Of a DNA stretch of 37,939 bases, positions 27,549-36,941 are shown in pieces. The translations under genes and the position numbers were made by a program. Position 1 is the stretch's first letter. Each line of letters opens with the position of its first letter. The stretch is from Clostridium caldaquaticum (GTDB taxonomy: Bacteria; Bacillota; Clostridia; Clostridiales; Clostridiaceae): positions 1-37,939 of the forward strand of contig NZ_JAMSKT010000025.1 in the NCBI RefSeq assembly GCF_023806125.1, read 5' to 3'. Below the pieces are notes generated by a model. It was not told the origin of the DNA. It saw nothing but the letters and a program-made list of their open reading frames with translations, and searched no databases.

Positions 27549-28427
27549 TTATAGCTCTTCTAACAACTTCCCTATCTCACTATTTGTAAAAATATAAGAT
27601 TTATTACAAAAATGACATTTTAATTCTTCTTCTTTGCCTTCTTTATATATCTCTTCAAGATCTTTTCTTCCAATACTTATAAGTGCCTTTTCTACTCTTT
27701 CTCTTGAACAGTCGCATTGAAATTTTGGCTCCATGCTTTCTAAAATATTTAAACCCATATCTTCAAATATATATTCTAATATTTCCTCAATACTCATTCC
27801 TCTTTGTATCAGTTCAGTTATAGAAGGTATTTCCTGAAGTCTATAAGTAATCAAATCAGCAATAAGCTCACTAGCACCTGGCATCATCTGTATAATAAAC
27901 CCGCCAGCTGCTTTTATGCTTAAATCTTTCTCTACAAGTACTCCAAGTCCTACAGCAGAAGGAGTCTGCTCTGAAACTGTGAAGTAATAAGCAAGGTCAT
28001 CTCCTATCTCTCCAGTAGTTATAGGAACTTGACCTACATAAGGCTCTTTAAGTCCCATATCCCTTATTACTAATAGATTTCCGTTTATACCTATTGCTCC
28101 ACCTACATCAAGTTTTCCTTTGCTGTTAGCAGGCAAATCCACTTCAGGATTTCCAATGTAACCTTTAACCTTACCATTTGAATAAGCAGTAACTATTACT
28201 CCTTTAGCTTCCCCTCCACCGGCGATTTGAATTGTCAAGGTTTCATTTTCTGACTTCAGCATAGCTCCCATTAAACTGCCTGCTGTTAACATCCTTCCTA
28301 ATGCTGCAGCAGCCGTAGCTGTACAGTTATGTATTTTAACCGCCTTATTGACTAAATCAGTAGTTATTGCTCCAAATATTCTTATGTTTCCATCTTGAGC
28401 AGTTGCTCTTATTAATTTATCAGACAT
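27549..28427 (-). CDS. hslO: Hsp33 redox-regulated chaperone
   Basis: Cytosolic holdase chaperone activated by oxidation; 292 aa, normal length. N-terminal core: [20 protein letters not shown], with [20 protein letters not shown]. The C-terminal zinc switch is intact, with four cysteines as CDC ([14 protein letters not shown]) and CHFC ([12 protein letters not shown]). RBS GGAGGAAAA. It overlaps the upstream methyltransferase by 8 bases, so the two are cotranscribed. No clear terminator follows; the tRNA promoter starts 42 bases beyond its end. Confidence 0.97.
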   Translation of the reverse strand: MSDKLIRATAQDGNIRIFGAITTDLVNKAVKIHNCTATAAAALGRMLTAGSLMGAMLKSENETLTIQIAGGGEAKGVIVTAYSNGKVKGYIGNPEVDLPANSKGKLDVGGAIGINGNLLVIRDMGLKEPYVGQVPITTGEIGDDLAYYFTVSEQTPSAVGLGVLVEKDLSIKAAGGFIIQMMPGASELIADLITYRLQEIPSITELIQRGMSIEEILEYIFEDMGLNILESMEPKFQCDCSRERVEKALISIGRKDLEEIYKEGKEEELKCHFCNKSYIFTNSEIGKLLEEL

Positions 28428-29178
28428 TTTTTTCCTCCTTGCTTTTAGTTAACACGTACACTATTCTTTCACTTGCAGCATTTATATTGCAATTTTCATA
28501 GTTATTAAGCTTATCTTTTATAATAAAACCAGCCTTTATTATAAAATCCTCTAGATATTGTTCCTTATACGCCCTTTCACAGTGCATTTCATCAAATCTT
28601 CTATATAACTCTCCACTTTTCACAAAAAAGGTCAGATTCATCTCCACAACATCATTTTCTAAAAAATTTTCCCATATATATGTTACGTCCTCATTATCGT
28701 AAGTAAAAATATTATTACCTAATATTTCTGTCAGCTTATAATACGAATTTATATCAAATATGAATACTCCATCTTCTTTTAAATGACTATATACACCTCT
28801 AAAGTAATTCTTTAAATCTTCCTCTTTTAAAATATAGTTTGTTGAATCAAGGCAGCATGTTATTAGGTCAAATTTATAGTTTAGCTTCAGAGATGAAATA
28901 TCCTGACATACAAATTTTGCTTTCAAATTAGAAGCCCTAAACTTGCTTTCTGCTTCTGTAAGCATTTGACTTGACAGATCGACAGCCCATGTATTTTTGA
29001 AATGTTTTGCTATGTTCACTGTCATGTTCCCAGTACCACAGGCTAAATCAAGATAATCTCTTTTCTCTATGCTTAAGCTGCTGCATATATTTAAAATTTT
29101 ATCAGCCCAGGCATTATAATCAATATCACTATTTATCAATTGATCATAAATAGACGCAAAGTCTTTATATTGACTCAT
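28420..29178 (-). CDS. Class I SAM-dependent methyltransferase, substrate unknown
   Basis: 252 aa, Rossmann methyltransferase. SAM motif I is [19 protein letters not shown], followed by the acidic residue in [10 protein letters not shown] and motif II/III around [11 protein letters not shown] and [16 protein letters not shown]-terminal beta-sheet segment ([20 protein letters not shown]) is typical of the Methyltransf_25-type small-molecule enzymes. Substrate cannot be inferred. It is translationally coupled to hslO (8-base overlap). The ribosome binding site GGAAGGGA is rather far (about 11 bases) from the ATG. Confidence 0.85.
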   Translation of the reverse strand: MSQYKDFASIYDQLINSDIDYNAWADKILNICSSLSIEKRDYLDLACGTGNMTVNIAKHFKNTWAVDLSSQMLTEAESKFRASNLKAKFVCQDISSLKLNYKFDLITCCLDSTNYILKEEDLKNYFRGVYSHLKEDGVFIFDINSYYKLTEILGNNIFTYDNEDVTYIWENFLENDVVEMNLTFFVKSGELYRRFDEMHCERAYKEQYLEDFIIKAGFIIKDKLNNYENCNINAASERIVYVLTKSKEEKNV

Positions 29179-29219
29179 TAAGTGCTACATCCCTTCCAAA
29201 CTCATTTATGTCCAAGCTA

Positions 29220-29248
29220 ATATTATATATTTTTTGTTTATAAGTCAA
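29220..29248 (-). promoter_or_regulatory. Probable sigma-A promoter of methyltransferase-hslO
   Basis: On the - strand TTGACT (29248-29243), then TAATAT (29225-29220) after 17 bases, or TATAAT (29227-29222) after 15. It lies just beyond the SASP gene stop. Confidence 0.5.
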
Positions 29249-29250
29249 CA

Positions 29251-29532
29251 TTATTTTGTTATATCTTCAAAATCAACATATCCATTGTTTGAAATTATCT
29301 CTTTATTTTTAGGAAGGTTTAGCTGCTTTTTCCTTTTCGTCATTATACCTCCTATTCTCCCTGTCTCCTCTGCAGTCAGTCCACTCCACCCATATTTGTC
29401 AACTTTATCACTTAAACCTAACTCTTCTGCAATTTCATATTTTATTTTTTCTCTCAGCTTTTCAATATCAGTAAGTTCTCTATTGGATTTTAACTTTGCT
29501 TTTATTACTTTTTTTAATGGTGTTTTACCCAT
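29251..29532 (-). CDS. Small acid-soluble spore protein, alpha/beta type
   Basis: 93 aa. SASPs coat spore DNA and protect it from UV, then are degraded by the GPR protease at germination. The family core is visible: KIKYEIAEELGLSDKV (GPR-type cleavage site at E-IA), then GWSGLTAEETGRIGGIMTKR, matching the GLTAxExGxxGG block of alpha/beta SASPs. The N-terminal 25 residues are basic and longer than in the major SASPs; a C-terminal 20-residue tail (EIISNNGYVDFEDITK) is also extra. It is therefore a minor, divergent member, closer to SspF-like proteins. Strong GGGAGGGG site upstream. Confidence 0.85.
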   Translation of the reverse strand: MGKTPLKKVIKAKLKSNRELTDIEKLREKIKYEIAEELGLSDKVDKYGWSGLTAEETGRIGGIMTKRKKQLNLPKNKEIISNNGYVDFEDITK

Positions 29533-29563
29533 ATAAATTCCCCTCCCAATTAATCTTATCTGC

Positions 29564-29594
29564 TATTTTTAACTTAGAAGGGAATCTTTATACA
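29564..29594 (-). promoter_or_regulatory. Possible sigma-G promoter of the SASP gene
   Basis: On the - strand TGTATA (29594-29589), 18-base spacer, AAAAATA (29570-29564). The -35 fits the forespore sigma-G consensus; the -10 matches only partly. Confidence 0.3.
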
Positions 29595-29613
29595 TTATAT
29601 ACAAATACATAAG

Positions 29614-29639
29614 CAAAAAGACCCTGACGGGTCTTTTTG
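29614..29639. terminator. Intrinsic terminator of the opp operon
   Basis: Perfect 11-base-pair stem (29614-29624 with 29629-29639) with TGAC/GTCA loop and built-in A/T arms, 6 bases after the oppA stop. Confidence 0.9.
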
Positions 29640-29645
29640 TATAAA

Positions 29646-31316
29646 CTATTTTTCTATATATGTTTCATTGAAGTAAACCATTCCTAATGGTGACTTATGA
29701 ACATTCTTAACATAAGGTTTTATACATGCAATATTAGTATATTCATACAAAGGAATTATAGGCATATCATTCATAAGTATATCTTCTGCCTGATGCATTA
29801 AAGCCATTCTCTTTGCTGAATCAGATTCTGACTTAGCCTGTTCTATTAGCTTATCATATTCTGGATTATTGTATCCTGCTACATTATTTCCAGATGTAGA
29901 AGTCCACATATCAAGGAAAGTCATAGGATCAGCATAGTCTGCAATCCATCCATTTCTTGCTATTGCAGGATACTTATGATTTGATGTTTCGTCAAGCTGA
30001 ACTTTTCTTTCAACATTTCTTAATGTAACATTTATTCCAAGATTTTTCTTTAACATATCTTGAACAGCAGTAGCTATATCCTGATGTCCTTGACCACTGT
30101 TGTAAAGAATTTCCAAAGTTGGTATACCTTGTCCGTCTGGATATCCAGCTTCAGCAAGAAGCTTTTTAGCTGTCTCTACATCAGCTGTAGACTTATAATA
30201 ATCTTTAGATTTAAAATCCTTTCCTGCTGCTTCTGCTATTCCCTTTGGAACAAAGCTAGTAGCAGGATTTTGACCACCCTTTGTTACGTTTTTAACTAAG
30301 GCTTCTCTGTCAATAGCAAGAGAAATTGCTTTTCTTACTCTAACATCCTTTAATACCTTAGCAACAGCAGGATCAATTTTGTCTGCATCTTTTGATATAT
30401 TAAAGCTGTAGTAATATGTACCAAGGTATGGGAATACTTGAGCAGTCTTATTTGCTAATAAAGTAGGTATCTGCTCTGTTGGTGGTGATTCTATATAGTC
30501 AATTTGACCAGCATTAAATGCAGACATGTAGCTTGTTTCCTGATCAATAAGTGTATATTCTATTGTTTCAAGTTTTACTTTATCTTTATTCCAGTAGTTA
30601 GGATTCTTCTCAAATACCATTTTATCCTTTGGTCTCCATTCTTTCATTTTGAATGGTCCATTACCGATGTATGTTTCTCCTTTAGTTGCCCAGCCTTCTT
30701 TGTCTTTTTCAACAATATCCTGTCTTAATGGCATGTAAGTTGGGAATGCAGTTAAGGATAAGAAATATGGTGTTGAATTTTCAAGTGTTACTTCTAATGT
30801 AGTGTCATTAACAGCTTTTACTCCAACTTCATCCTTATTAGCTTTCTTTTCATTATATTTTTGTCCATTCTTCAGATAATAAAGCTGATATGCATATTCT
30901 GAGGCAACATCAGGATCAAGTGCTCTCTTCCACGCATACTCAAAATCTTGTGCTTTAACAGGCTGTCCATCTGACCATTTAGCATCTTTTCTTATGTAGA
31001 AAGTATACTTTAGTCCATCTGGTGATATATCCCATTTTTCTGCAGCTCCAGGTACAACCTGCTCCTTAGAATCTATATTTGTAAGTCCTTCGAAAGCGTT
31101 AACAATTACTGTACCACCTTCAACTGAACTGTTTAATCCTGGATCAATTGTCTTTGGATCTGCTCCAAGATTATACCTTAAAATCTGCTGTGAAGTTGCA
31201 GCTCCTCCAGCTTTTCCTGGTTCACTTGATTTGCTTGCACAACCTGCCATAACGGAACCTGCTAAAGCTACTGTTAAAACAAGAGAAATTATTCTGTTTT
31301 TCTTATTTTTTAGCAT
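29646..31316 (-). CDS. oppA: Oligopeptide ABC transporter substrate-binding lipoprotein
   Basis: 556 aa, SBP family 5. Lipoprotein signal: basic start MLKNKKNR, hydrophobic core, and lipobox with Cys26 (GSVMAGC). Mature part: RYNLGADPKTIDPGLNSSVE, the family-5 signature region around DAKWSDGQPVKAQDFEYAWK, and YIGNGPFKMKEWRPKDKMVF. Anchored outside the membrane, it delivers peptides to OppBC. Last gene of oppBCDF-A, separated from oppF by a strong hairpin that may change its expression relative to the rest. RBS AAAGGAGGG. Confidence 0.95.
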   Translation of the reverse strand: MLKNKKNRIISLVLTVALAGSVMAGCASKSSEPGKAGGAATSQQILRYNLGADPKTIDPGLNSSVEGGTVIVNAFEGLTNIDSKEQVVPGAAEKWDISPDGLKYTFYIRKDAKWSDGQPVKAQDFEYAWKRALDPDVASEYAYQLYYLKNGQKYNEKKANKDEVGVKAVNDTTLEVTLENSTPYFLSLTAFPTYMPLRQDIVEKDKEGWATKGETYIGNGPFKMKEWRPKDKMVFEKNPNYWNKDKVKLETIEYTLIDQETSYMSAFNAGQIDYIESPPTEQIPTLLANKTAQVFPYLGTYYYSFNISKDADKIDPAVAKVLKDVRVRKAISLAIDREALVKNVTKGGQNPATSFVPKGIAEAAGKDFKSKDYYKSTADVETAKKLLAEAGYPDGQGIPTLEILYNSGQGHQDIATAVQDMLKKNLGINVTLRNVERKVQLDETSNHKYPAIARNGWIADYADPMTFLDMWTSTSGNNVAGYNNPEYDKLIEQAKSESDSAKRMALMHQAEDILMNDMPIIPLYEYTNIACIKPYVKNVHKSPLGMVYFNETYIEK

Positions 31317-31361
31317 AAAAGCCCTCCTTTATATTTTATTTTTATGTATTTTATATATATC

Positions 31362-31408
31362 AAATTCGAGATAATTAAGGTGCAAGCTGTCTTAATTATC
31401 TCGAATTT
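31362..31408 (-). other. Intercistronic hairpin between oppF and oppA
   Basis: Perfect 18-base-pair stem (31362-31379 with 31391-31408), 11-base loop, without a T run on the - strand. Probably an mRNA processing or stabilising element rather than a full terminator. Confidence 0.65.
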
Positions 31409-31497
31409 AATAAAAACTTAATTGATTCAAACTGAATATAACGAAATAAAACAAGTAATATAAACGTTATATATAGTATATATTAATCATATTTAAT

Positions 31498-32478
31498 CTA
31501 TTCATAGAGATGACAGGCTACCTCATGTCCGTTACCAAAATCTTTAAGCACTGGCGTAACTTCAGAGCAAATTGGCTTTGCATATTTACATCTTGCCCTG
31601 AATCTGCACCCTTTAGGTGGATCAATTGGTGAAGGCGTCTCACCTTCAAGAACAATTCTCTTATTTGATGCTGACATGTCAGGATCTGGTACAGGTATAG
31701 CTGACAGTAAGGCTTTAGTATAAGGGTGCATAGGATTTTTATATAGTTCGTTGCTTTCACCTATTTCAACCATATGCCCTAAATACATAACTCCTATTTT
31801 ATTTGAAATATGCTTAACCATTGACAAATCGTGAGCAATAAACAAATAAGTTAAACCTAAATCCTCTTGAAGATCCTCAAGCATATTTACAACCTGTGCC
31901 TGAATTGAAACATCTAATGCTGATATAGGTTCATCACACACAATAAAATCTGGTTGAACTGCCAAGGCTCTTGCAATACCAATTCTTTGTCTCTGACCTC
32001 CTGAAAACTCATGAGGATATCTATTGGCATGCTCTGAGTTTAGCCCAACCCTGTTTAGCAAATAATGTATTCTTTCAAGTCTCTCTTTTCCATTCATAAG
32101 TTTGTGTATATCGATTGCTTCACCAATTATATCACCAACTGTCATTCTCCCATCCAATGAAGCATAAGGATCTTGAAAAATCATTTGTATCTTTTTTCTA
32201 TAAGGAAGCATTTCTTTTGGTTTTAACTTTGCGATATCCACTCCATCAAATATTATTGAACCGTCAGTAGGTTCATATAATTTAATAACTGTTCTTCCTG
32301 TGGTAGTTTTTCCACATCCGCTTTCCCCTACTAATCCTAAGGTTTCTCCACGATTTATTGTAAAGGAAACATCATCAACAGCCTTTACAAAAGACTTTTG
32401 TTTATCAAACAATCCCTTTTTAACAGGGAAATATTTCTTTAAATTTTTAACCTCTAGCAGAGGTGCTTGTTTGCTCAT
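31498..32478 (-). CDS. oppF: Oligopeptide ABC transporter ATP-binding protein OppF
   Basis: 326 aa ATPase subunit. Walker A GLVGESGCGKTTTGRTV, signature HEFSGGQRQRIGIARAL, Walker B FIVCDEPISALDVS, H-loop IAHDLSMV. The C-terminal oligo_HPY region has the cysteine cluster (GCRFRARCKYAKPICSEV) typical of OppD/OppF and often linked to an Fe-S cluster. RBS AAGGGGGAA. Its start overlaps the end of oppD by 32 bases. Confidence 0.96.
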   Translation of the reverse strand: MSKQAPLLEVKNLKKYFPVKKGLFDKQKSFVKAVDDVSFTINRGETLGLVGESGCGKTTTGRTVIKLYEPTDGSIIFDGVDIAKLKPKEMLPYRKKIQMIFQDPYASLDGRMTVGDIIGEAIDIHKLMNGKERLERIHYLLNRVGLNSEHANRYPHEFSGGQRQRIGIARALAVQPDFIVCDEPISALDVSIQAQVVNMLEDLQEDLGLTYLFIAHDLSMVKHISNKIGVMYLGHMVEIGESNELYKNPMHPYTKALLSAIPVPDPDMSASNKRIVLEGETPSPIDPPKGCRFRARCKYAKPICSEVTPVLKDFGNGHEVACHLYE

Positions 32479-33487
32479 TCTGATTCCCCCTTCCTAAGTC
32501 TGGAGTCACCTTCGGTGCTAAAGAATGATTTAACCAACAGGCTGAATAGTGTTCATCATTTATTTTAAACTGCTCAGGCATTTTTTTCATACATATATTC
32601 ATTGCATATTCACATCTAGCTGCGAAAGGACACCCTACAGGAGGCTTTAATAAATCCGGAGGCGTACCTGGAATAGGCTTTAGCCTTTCTTTAACATCAT
32701 TCTTTGGATTTGGGATACTTCTTAACAATCCCCAAGTGTATGGGTGTTTTGGATTATAAAATATATCCTTTGAACTGCCTGTTTCAACAATTTTACCTCC
32801 ATACATTACATTGATTCTGTTACATGTGTCTGCAACTACTCCTAAATCATGAGTTATCAATATTATAGACATACCGAATTTAGCTTTAAGATCCTTCATG
32901 AGTTCAAGAATTTGTGCTTGTATAGTAACATCTAAAGCCGTTGTAGGTTCATCTGCAATTAATATTTTTGGTGAACAAACAAGTGCCATTGCTATCATTG
33001 CTCTTTGTCTCATACCACCAGAAAATTCATGAGGGTATTGCTTCATTCTTTTTTCAGGGCTCGGAATTCCTACTAACTTAAGCATTTCAACCGCTTTTTC
33101 AAAAGCTTGCTTTTTATTCAGTTTTCTATGCTTCATAAGTGGTTCCATCAATTGATCACCAATAGTAAAAACAGGGTTAAGGGAAGTCATTGGATCCTGA
33201 AATATCATACCTATTTCGTTTCCTCTGACTTTTTCCATATCTTTTTCAGGAAGCTTTACTAAATCTTTTCCATCAAGTAATATTTCTCCTTTTTTTATCT
33301 TTCCGTTTTCAGAAAGAAGTCCCATTACAGACATCATAGTGATACTTTTGCCGCTGCCAGATTCTCCAACAATGCCTAGTGCTTCCCCCTTGTTTAAATC
33401 GAAAGAAACATCTCTTACAGCTTGTACTTCTCCAGCATGTGTATAAAACGATGTATTTAAACTCCTTACCTGGAGTACCTTTTTCAT
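32447..33487 (-). CDS. oppD: Oligopeptide ABC transporter ATP-binding protein OppD
   Basis: About 346 aa. Walker A GIVGESGSGKSITMMSVMG, signature HEFSGGMRQRAMIAMAL, Walker B ILIADEPTTALDVT, H-loop ITHDLGVV, then the C-terminal oligo_HPY cysteines (GCPFAARCEYAMNICMKKM). The frame opens at 33502, but GGAGGAG lies just before the ATG at 33487 (MKKVLQV), which is chosen. Pairs with OppF to energise the transporter. Confidence 0.96.
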   Translation of the reverse strand: MKKVLQVRSLNTSFYTHAGEVQAVRDVSFDLNKGEALGIVGESGSGKSITMMSVMGLLSENGKIKKGEILLDGKDLVKLPEKDMEKVRGNEIGMIFQDPMTSLNPVFTIGDQLMEPLMKHRKLNKKQAFEKAVEMLKLVGIPSPEKRMKQYPHEFSGGMRQRAMIAMALVCSPKILIADEPTTALDVTIQAQILELMKDLKAKFGMSIILITHDLGVVADTCNRINVMYGGKIVETGSSKDIFYNPKHPYTWGLLRSIPNPKNDVKERLKPIPGTPPDLLKPPVGCPFAARCEYAMNICMKKMPEQFKINDEHYSACWLNHSLAPKVTPDLGRGNQNEQTSTSARG

Positions 33488-33501
33488 AATTCTCCTCCTC
33501 A

Positions 33502-34419
33502 CTACTTTCTCATCTTTGGATCCAGTGCATCTCTCAAACCATCACCTAGAAAATTAAACGCCAAAATAGTTAAGCAAATTGCCAGTGAAGGAAACAATAT
33601 CTGATTAGGATACAGCTGAAATGTTTGCAATGCTTCTGAAGCCAAAGTACCCCATGAAGCTTGTGGAGCACTAACACCCAGACCTATAAAACTTAAAAAA
33701 GACTCTGTAAATATTGCTTGAGGTACAGTCAATGTCAGAGTAACTATTATAGGTCCCATTGAATTTGGAATCAAATGTCTAAATATAATTCGCATTGGTG
33801 ATGCTCCTAATGTTCTTGCAGCCAATACAAATTCCTGTTCTTTCAAAGACATAATTTGCCCTCTTACTATTCTAGCCATAGTTACCCAGAAACTAACTGC
33901 AAGCGCTATTATTATACTTTTAAGTCCTCCGCTTTTAAAAACAACCATTAATAGTATAACATATATAGTCATAGGTATAGCATACAGTATCTCAACAATT
34001 CTCATCATAATATTGTCTATTCTGCCGCCAAAATAACCAGAAACTCCGCCATAAATAATACCTATGATAAGATTTAATACACTAGCTGCATATCCTACAG
34101 TAAGTGATATCCTTGCACCATATAGAACCCTTATGAATATATCTCTTCCAAATTTATCAGTACCAAACCAATGAGTACTGCTTGGCCCCTGATTTGCTAC
34201 GCTGAAATCTTGAGTACTATAATCAAATTTTGAAAACATAGGTCCAAAAATTGCAAGCAAAGTAATGAATATTACAAAGAATAAACCCGCAATAGCAAGC
34301 TTATTTTCTTTTAATCTTCTCCATGAATCCTGCCAAAAAGTCAGACTAGGACGTACAATCTCTTCGGAATTTTTTTCACTTTCTGCTACTTTCTCAAATA
34401 ATTCTTTTGAAAATTCCAT
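33502..34419 (-). CDS. oppC: Oligopeptide ABC transporter permease OppC
   Basis: About 305 aa, inner-membrane permease with an N-terminal OppC_N region (SFWQDSWRRLKENKLAIAGL...) and several membrane helices. The EAA-type loop that contacts the ATPases is FVLAARTLGASPMRIIFRHL. The periplasmic-facing segment ends in FGTDKFGRDIFIRVLYGAR, typical of OppC/DppC. The start is ATG at 34419 with AGGAGG seven bases upstream; the GTG at 34425 overlaps that site and is rejected. Five bases separate it from the oppB stop region. Confidence 0.95.
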   Translation of the reverse strand: MEFSKELFEKVAESEKNSEEIVRPSLTFWQDSWRRLKENKLAIAGLFFVIFITLLAIFGPMFSKFDYSTQDFSVANQGPSSTHWFGTDKFGRDIFIRVLYGARISLTVGYAASVLNLIIGIIYGGVSGYFGGRIDNIMMRIVEILYAIPMTIYVILLMVVFKSGGLKSIIIALAVSFWVTMARIVRGQIMSLKEQEFVLAARTLGASPMRIIFRHLIPNSMGPIIVTLTLTVPQAIFTESFLSFIGLGVSAPQASWGTLASEALQTFQLYPNQILFPSLAICLTILAFNFLGDGLRDALDPKMRK

Positions 34420-34430
34420 AAACACTCCTC

Positions 34431-35351
34431 CTATGACTCCAATTTAATTCTTGGATCAATAACTACATACAGTATATCAACGATAAGATTACATATTACA
34501 AGGAAACTACCGTAAAAAATCGTAACTCCTAGTATTTCAGTATAATCTCTATTTCCTATACTAACAACAAACTCTCTTCCAAGACCAGGAATACCAAACA
34601 TTGATTCCACAACAAAACTTCCAGTTAATACTGCAGCAACTAATGGACCAAGATAAGTAACTATAGGAATTAATGAATTTCTTAAAGCATGCTTGTACAC
34701 AATTTGAAATTTTGACAATCCTTTAGCTTTTGCAACTCTTATATAATCCTGCCTAATAACTTCAAGCAGACTAGATCTAGCTAATCTGGCAATGAAAGCC
34801 ATGGATGAACCACCTAAAGCAATTGCAGGCAGTATATAATTTTTAGGTCCGTCGAAGCCTATAGCAGGCAGTAACTGAAGCTTTACCGCAAAGAAATATA
34901 TGAGCAAAGTAGCCATAACAAAGCTTGGAACTGTAACTCCAATAGTGGAAATAACCATACTCAAATTATCCTGCCACTTACCCTGCTTTAATGCAGCAAC
35001 TATTCCCATTAATATTCCAAGAATCAAAGAAAACAACACTGCTACACCGCCAAGCTTTGCAGAAGTCGGAAAAGAATAAGCAATTATTTCATTCACTGTT
35101 CTACCTTGATTTATTATAGATAATCCTAAATCTCCTTTTACAAGTCTTGATAAATAGGTAACATATTGTTGTGACAAAGGCTTATTTAATCCATATTTTT
35201 CTTCCATATTAGCCTTAACTTGTGGTGGTAATTTTTTTTCACCAGTAAACGGATCTCCAGGTAGTGCATGCATCATAAAAAAGGTTACAGTAACAACTAC
35301 CCATATAGTTACCACACTTGATATTATTCTTTTGAAAATATACTTTATCAT
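34431..35351 (-). CDS. oppB: Oligopeptide ABC transporter permease OppB
   Basis: 306 aa permease. MIKYIFKRIISSVVTIWVVV is the usual OppB first helix, followed by HALPGDPF and the EAA loop DYIRVAKAKGLSKFQIVYKH. The C-terminal part GSFVVESMFGIPGLGREFV is a family mark. First gene of the opp operon; purine-rich AAGGAAGGGG site before the ATG. Confidence 0.95.
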   Translation of the reverse strand: MIKYIFKRIISSVVTIWVVVTVTFFMMHALPGDPFTGEKKLPPQVKANMEEKYGLNKPLSQQYVTYLSRLVKGDLGLSIINQGRTVNEIIAYSFPTSAKLGGVAVLFSLILGILMGIVAALKQGKWQDNLSMVISTIGVTVPSFVMATLLIYFFAVKLQLLPAIGFDGPKNYILPAIALGGSSMAFIARLARSSLLEVIRQDYIRVAKAKGLSKFQIVYKHALRNSLIPIVTYLGPLVAAVLTGSFVVESMFGIPGLGREFVVSIGNRDYTEILGVTIFYGSFLVICNLIVDILYVVIDPRIKLES

Positions 35352-35472
35352 TTTTTTCCCCTTCCTTACATATTAAATGAGTTTTCTTGCATTATGTTAA
35401 AAAACCGACAAAAAATTATATGAATGTTTACCTGCATGAAGTTGCATACTGTTACAATAATTCATGAAAATC

Positions 35473-35501
35473 ATACTATCACATAAAGTTTAGCTTGTCA
35501 A
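35473..35501 (-). promoter_or_regulatory. Sigma-A promoter of the opp operon
   Basis: On the - strand TTGACA (35501-35496), 17-base spacer, TAGTAT (35478-35473), about 120 bases before oppB. Confidence 0.6.
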
Positions 35502-35800
35502 TGTTGATTTATCTAAGCTTTATTTTTAAAGCAAATTCTGAAATTTTATATACTTAAAATAAATCTGATTTGCTTAAAAATATAATAAATTTGATATTAA
35601 TAATTATTATCTAAAAAATATATTAATAGAAATCCTGCAATAATTCTAGTAGAATTTTATTGAGTTTTTAGTTTATTTTATAATTGTTATTATTTATTTC
35701 ATGATCTTATTATAAATTACAGGTTTATTAATATATACCAAATATTTTTTTAAATTTTTTAATATATTTACACAAGTTTAAAATTTTCTTATTATTTTGA

Positions 35801-35830
35801 TTTACAATTTAGCATAGAAAAGTATATAAT
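35801..35830 (+). promoter_or_regulatory. Sigma-A promoter of asd-dapA
   Basis: TTTACA (35801-35806), 18-base spacer, TATAAT (35825-35830), about 55 bases before the asd start. Confidence 0.65.
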
Positions 35831-35884
35831 TTTTTTAACATTAATTATATAATGTATTATAGTCTTTTCTTAGGAGGGGTAAAA

Positions 35885-36880
35885 ATGAATTATAATGTTG
35901 CAGTTGTTGGAGCAACTGGTATGGTAGGAAGAAAATTCGTGCAAGTTTTAGAGGAAAGGAACTTCCCCGTAGACAAAGTCTACTTTTTTGCATCAAAAAG
36001 GTCTGCAGGTACTTATATTCCTTTCAAAGGAGAAAATGTTATAGTAGAAGAATTAAAGGAAGAGAATATTAAAAATAAAACTATTCACTTTGCTTTATTC
36101 TCTGCTGGAGGAGATACAAGTCTTGAGTATGCACCTGTTTTTGCAAAATATAACGCTATAGTAATAGATAACAGCAGTGCTTGGAGAATGGATCCTGAAG
36201 TTCCTCTTGTAGTTCCTGAAGTAAATCCTGAAGATATTAAATGGAACAAAGGTATTATTGCTAATCCTAACTGTTCTACTATACAAGCTGTTGTAGCACT
36301 TAAACCTTTATACGATAAGTATGGCATAAAAAGAATAATTTACTCAACTTATCAAGCAGTTTCTGGAGCTGGTATGGGAGGCTTTAATGATTTAAAGGAA
36401 GGACTTAATGGAGAAGCTCCAAAAAAGTTTCCTAGACCTATTGCTAATAATATTCTTCCTCATATAGATGTTTTTACAGAAAACGGCTATACAAAGGAAG
36501 AGCTTAAGATGATAAATGAAACAAAAAAAATTATGCATGATGATAATTTAAAAATTACTGCCACAACAGTTAGAGTTCCAGTTTATTATGGACACAGCGA
36601 AAGTATCAACATTGAATTACAAAATGAATATAATATAGAAGACATATTTTCGCTTTACAAAAACGCAAAGGGTATAATATTAATGGATGATGTAAAAAAC
36701 TTAATCTATCCGACTCCTATAGATGCTGAAGGCCATGATGAAGTTTATGTGGGAAGAATTAGAAGAGACTTCAGTATAGATAATGGATTAAATCTATGGG
36801 TTGTTGCAGATAACATAAGAAAAGGTGCTGCATCAAATGCAATTCAAATTGCAGAGTATATAATTAATGAAGGAAAATAA
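35885..36880 (+). CDS. asd: Aspartate-semialdehyde dehydrogenase
   Basis: Reduces aspartyl phosphate to aspartate semialdehyde, the branch point to lysine/DAP, threonine and methionine. About 331 aa. NADP-binding YNVAVVGATGMVGRKFVQVL; catalytic Cys in IIANPNCSTIQAVVAL; substrate-binding ATTVRVPVYYGHSESINIEL. The frame opens at 35852, but AGGAGGGG lies just upstream of the ATG at 35885, which is chosen. Cotranscribed with dapA 61 bases downstream. Confidence 0.97.
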   Translation: MNYNVAVVGATGMVGRKFVQVLEERNFPVDKVYFFASKRSAGTYIPFKGENVIVEELKEENIKNKTIHFALFSAGGDTSLEYAPVFAKYNAIVIDNSSAWRMDPEVPLVVPEVNPEDIKWNKGIIANPNCSTIQAVVALKPLYDKYGIKRIIYSTYQAVSGAGMGGFNDLKEGLNGEAPKKFPRPIANNILPHIDVFTENGYTKEELKMINETKKIMHDDNLKITATTVRVPVYYGHSESINIELQNEYNIEDIFSLYKNAKGIILMDDVKNLIYPTPIDAEGHDEVYVGRIRRDFSIDNGLNLWVVADNIRKGAASNAIQIAEYIINEGK

Positions 36881-36941
36881 ACTTAAGTATGACAATTTTA
36901 AAAAAACATACTAATCTATATAAAGAAGGAGGAGATACGAT

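Larger units (their letters stand above)
35352..35851. other. Divergent intergenic region between opp and asd
   Basis: About 500 very AT-rich bases without a gene. It holds the opp promoter on the left and the asd promoter on the right. A CodY-like sequence, CAAATTCTGAAATTT (35532-35546), matches the Bacillus/Clostridium CodY box in 11 of 15 positions as I align it. I see no L-box (lysine riboswitch) signature. Confidence 0.4.

Noticed and set aside
34420-34425. GTG start of oppC six bases upstream
   Set aside because: It overlaps AGGAGGAG; the ATG at 34419 has correct spacing.
35352-35884. Lysine riboswitch upstream of asd
   Set aside because: The promoter sits only about 55 bases before the gene, leaving no room, and no L-box motifs are visible.
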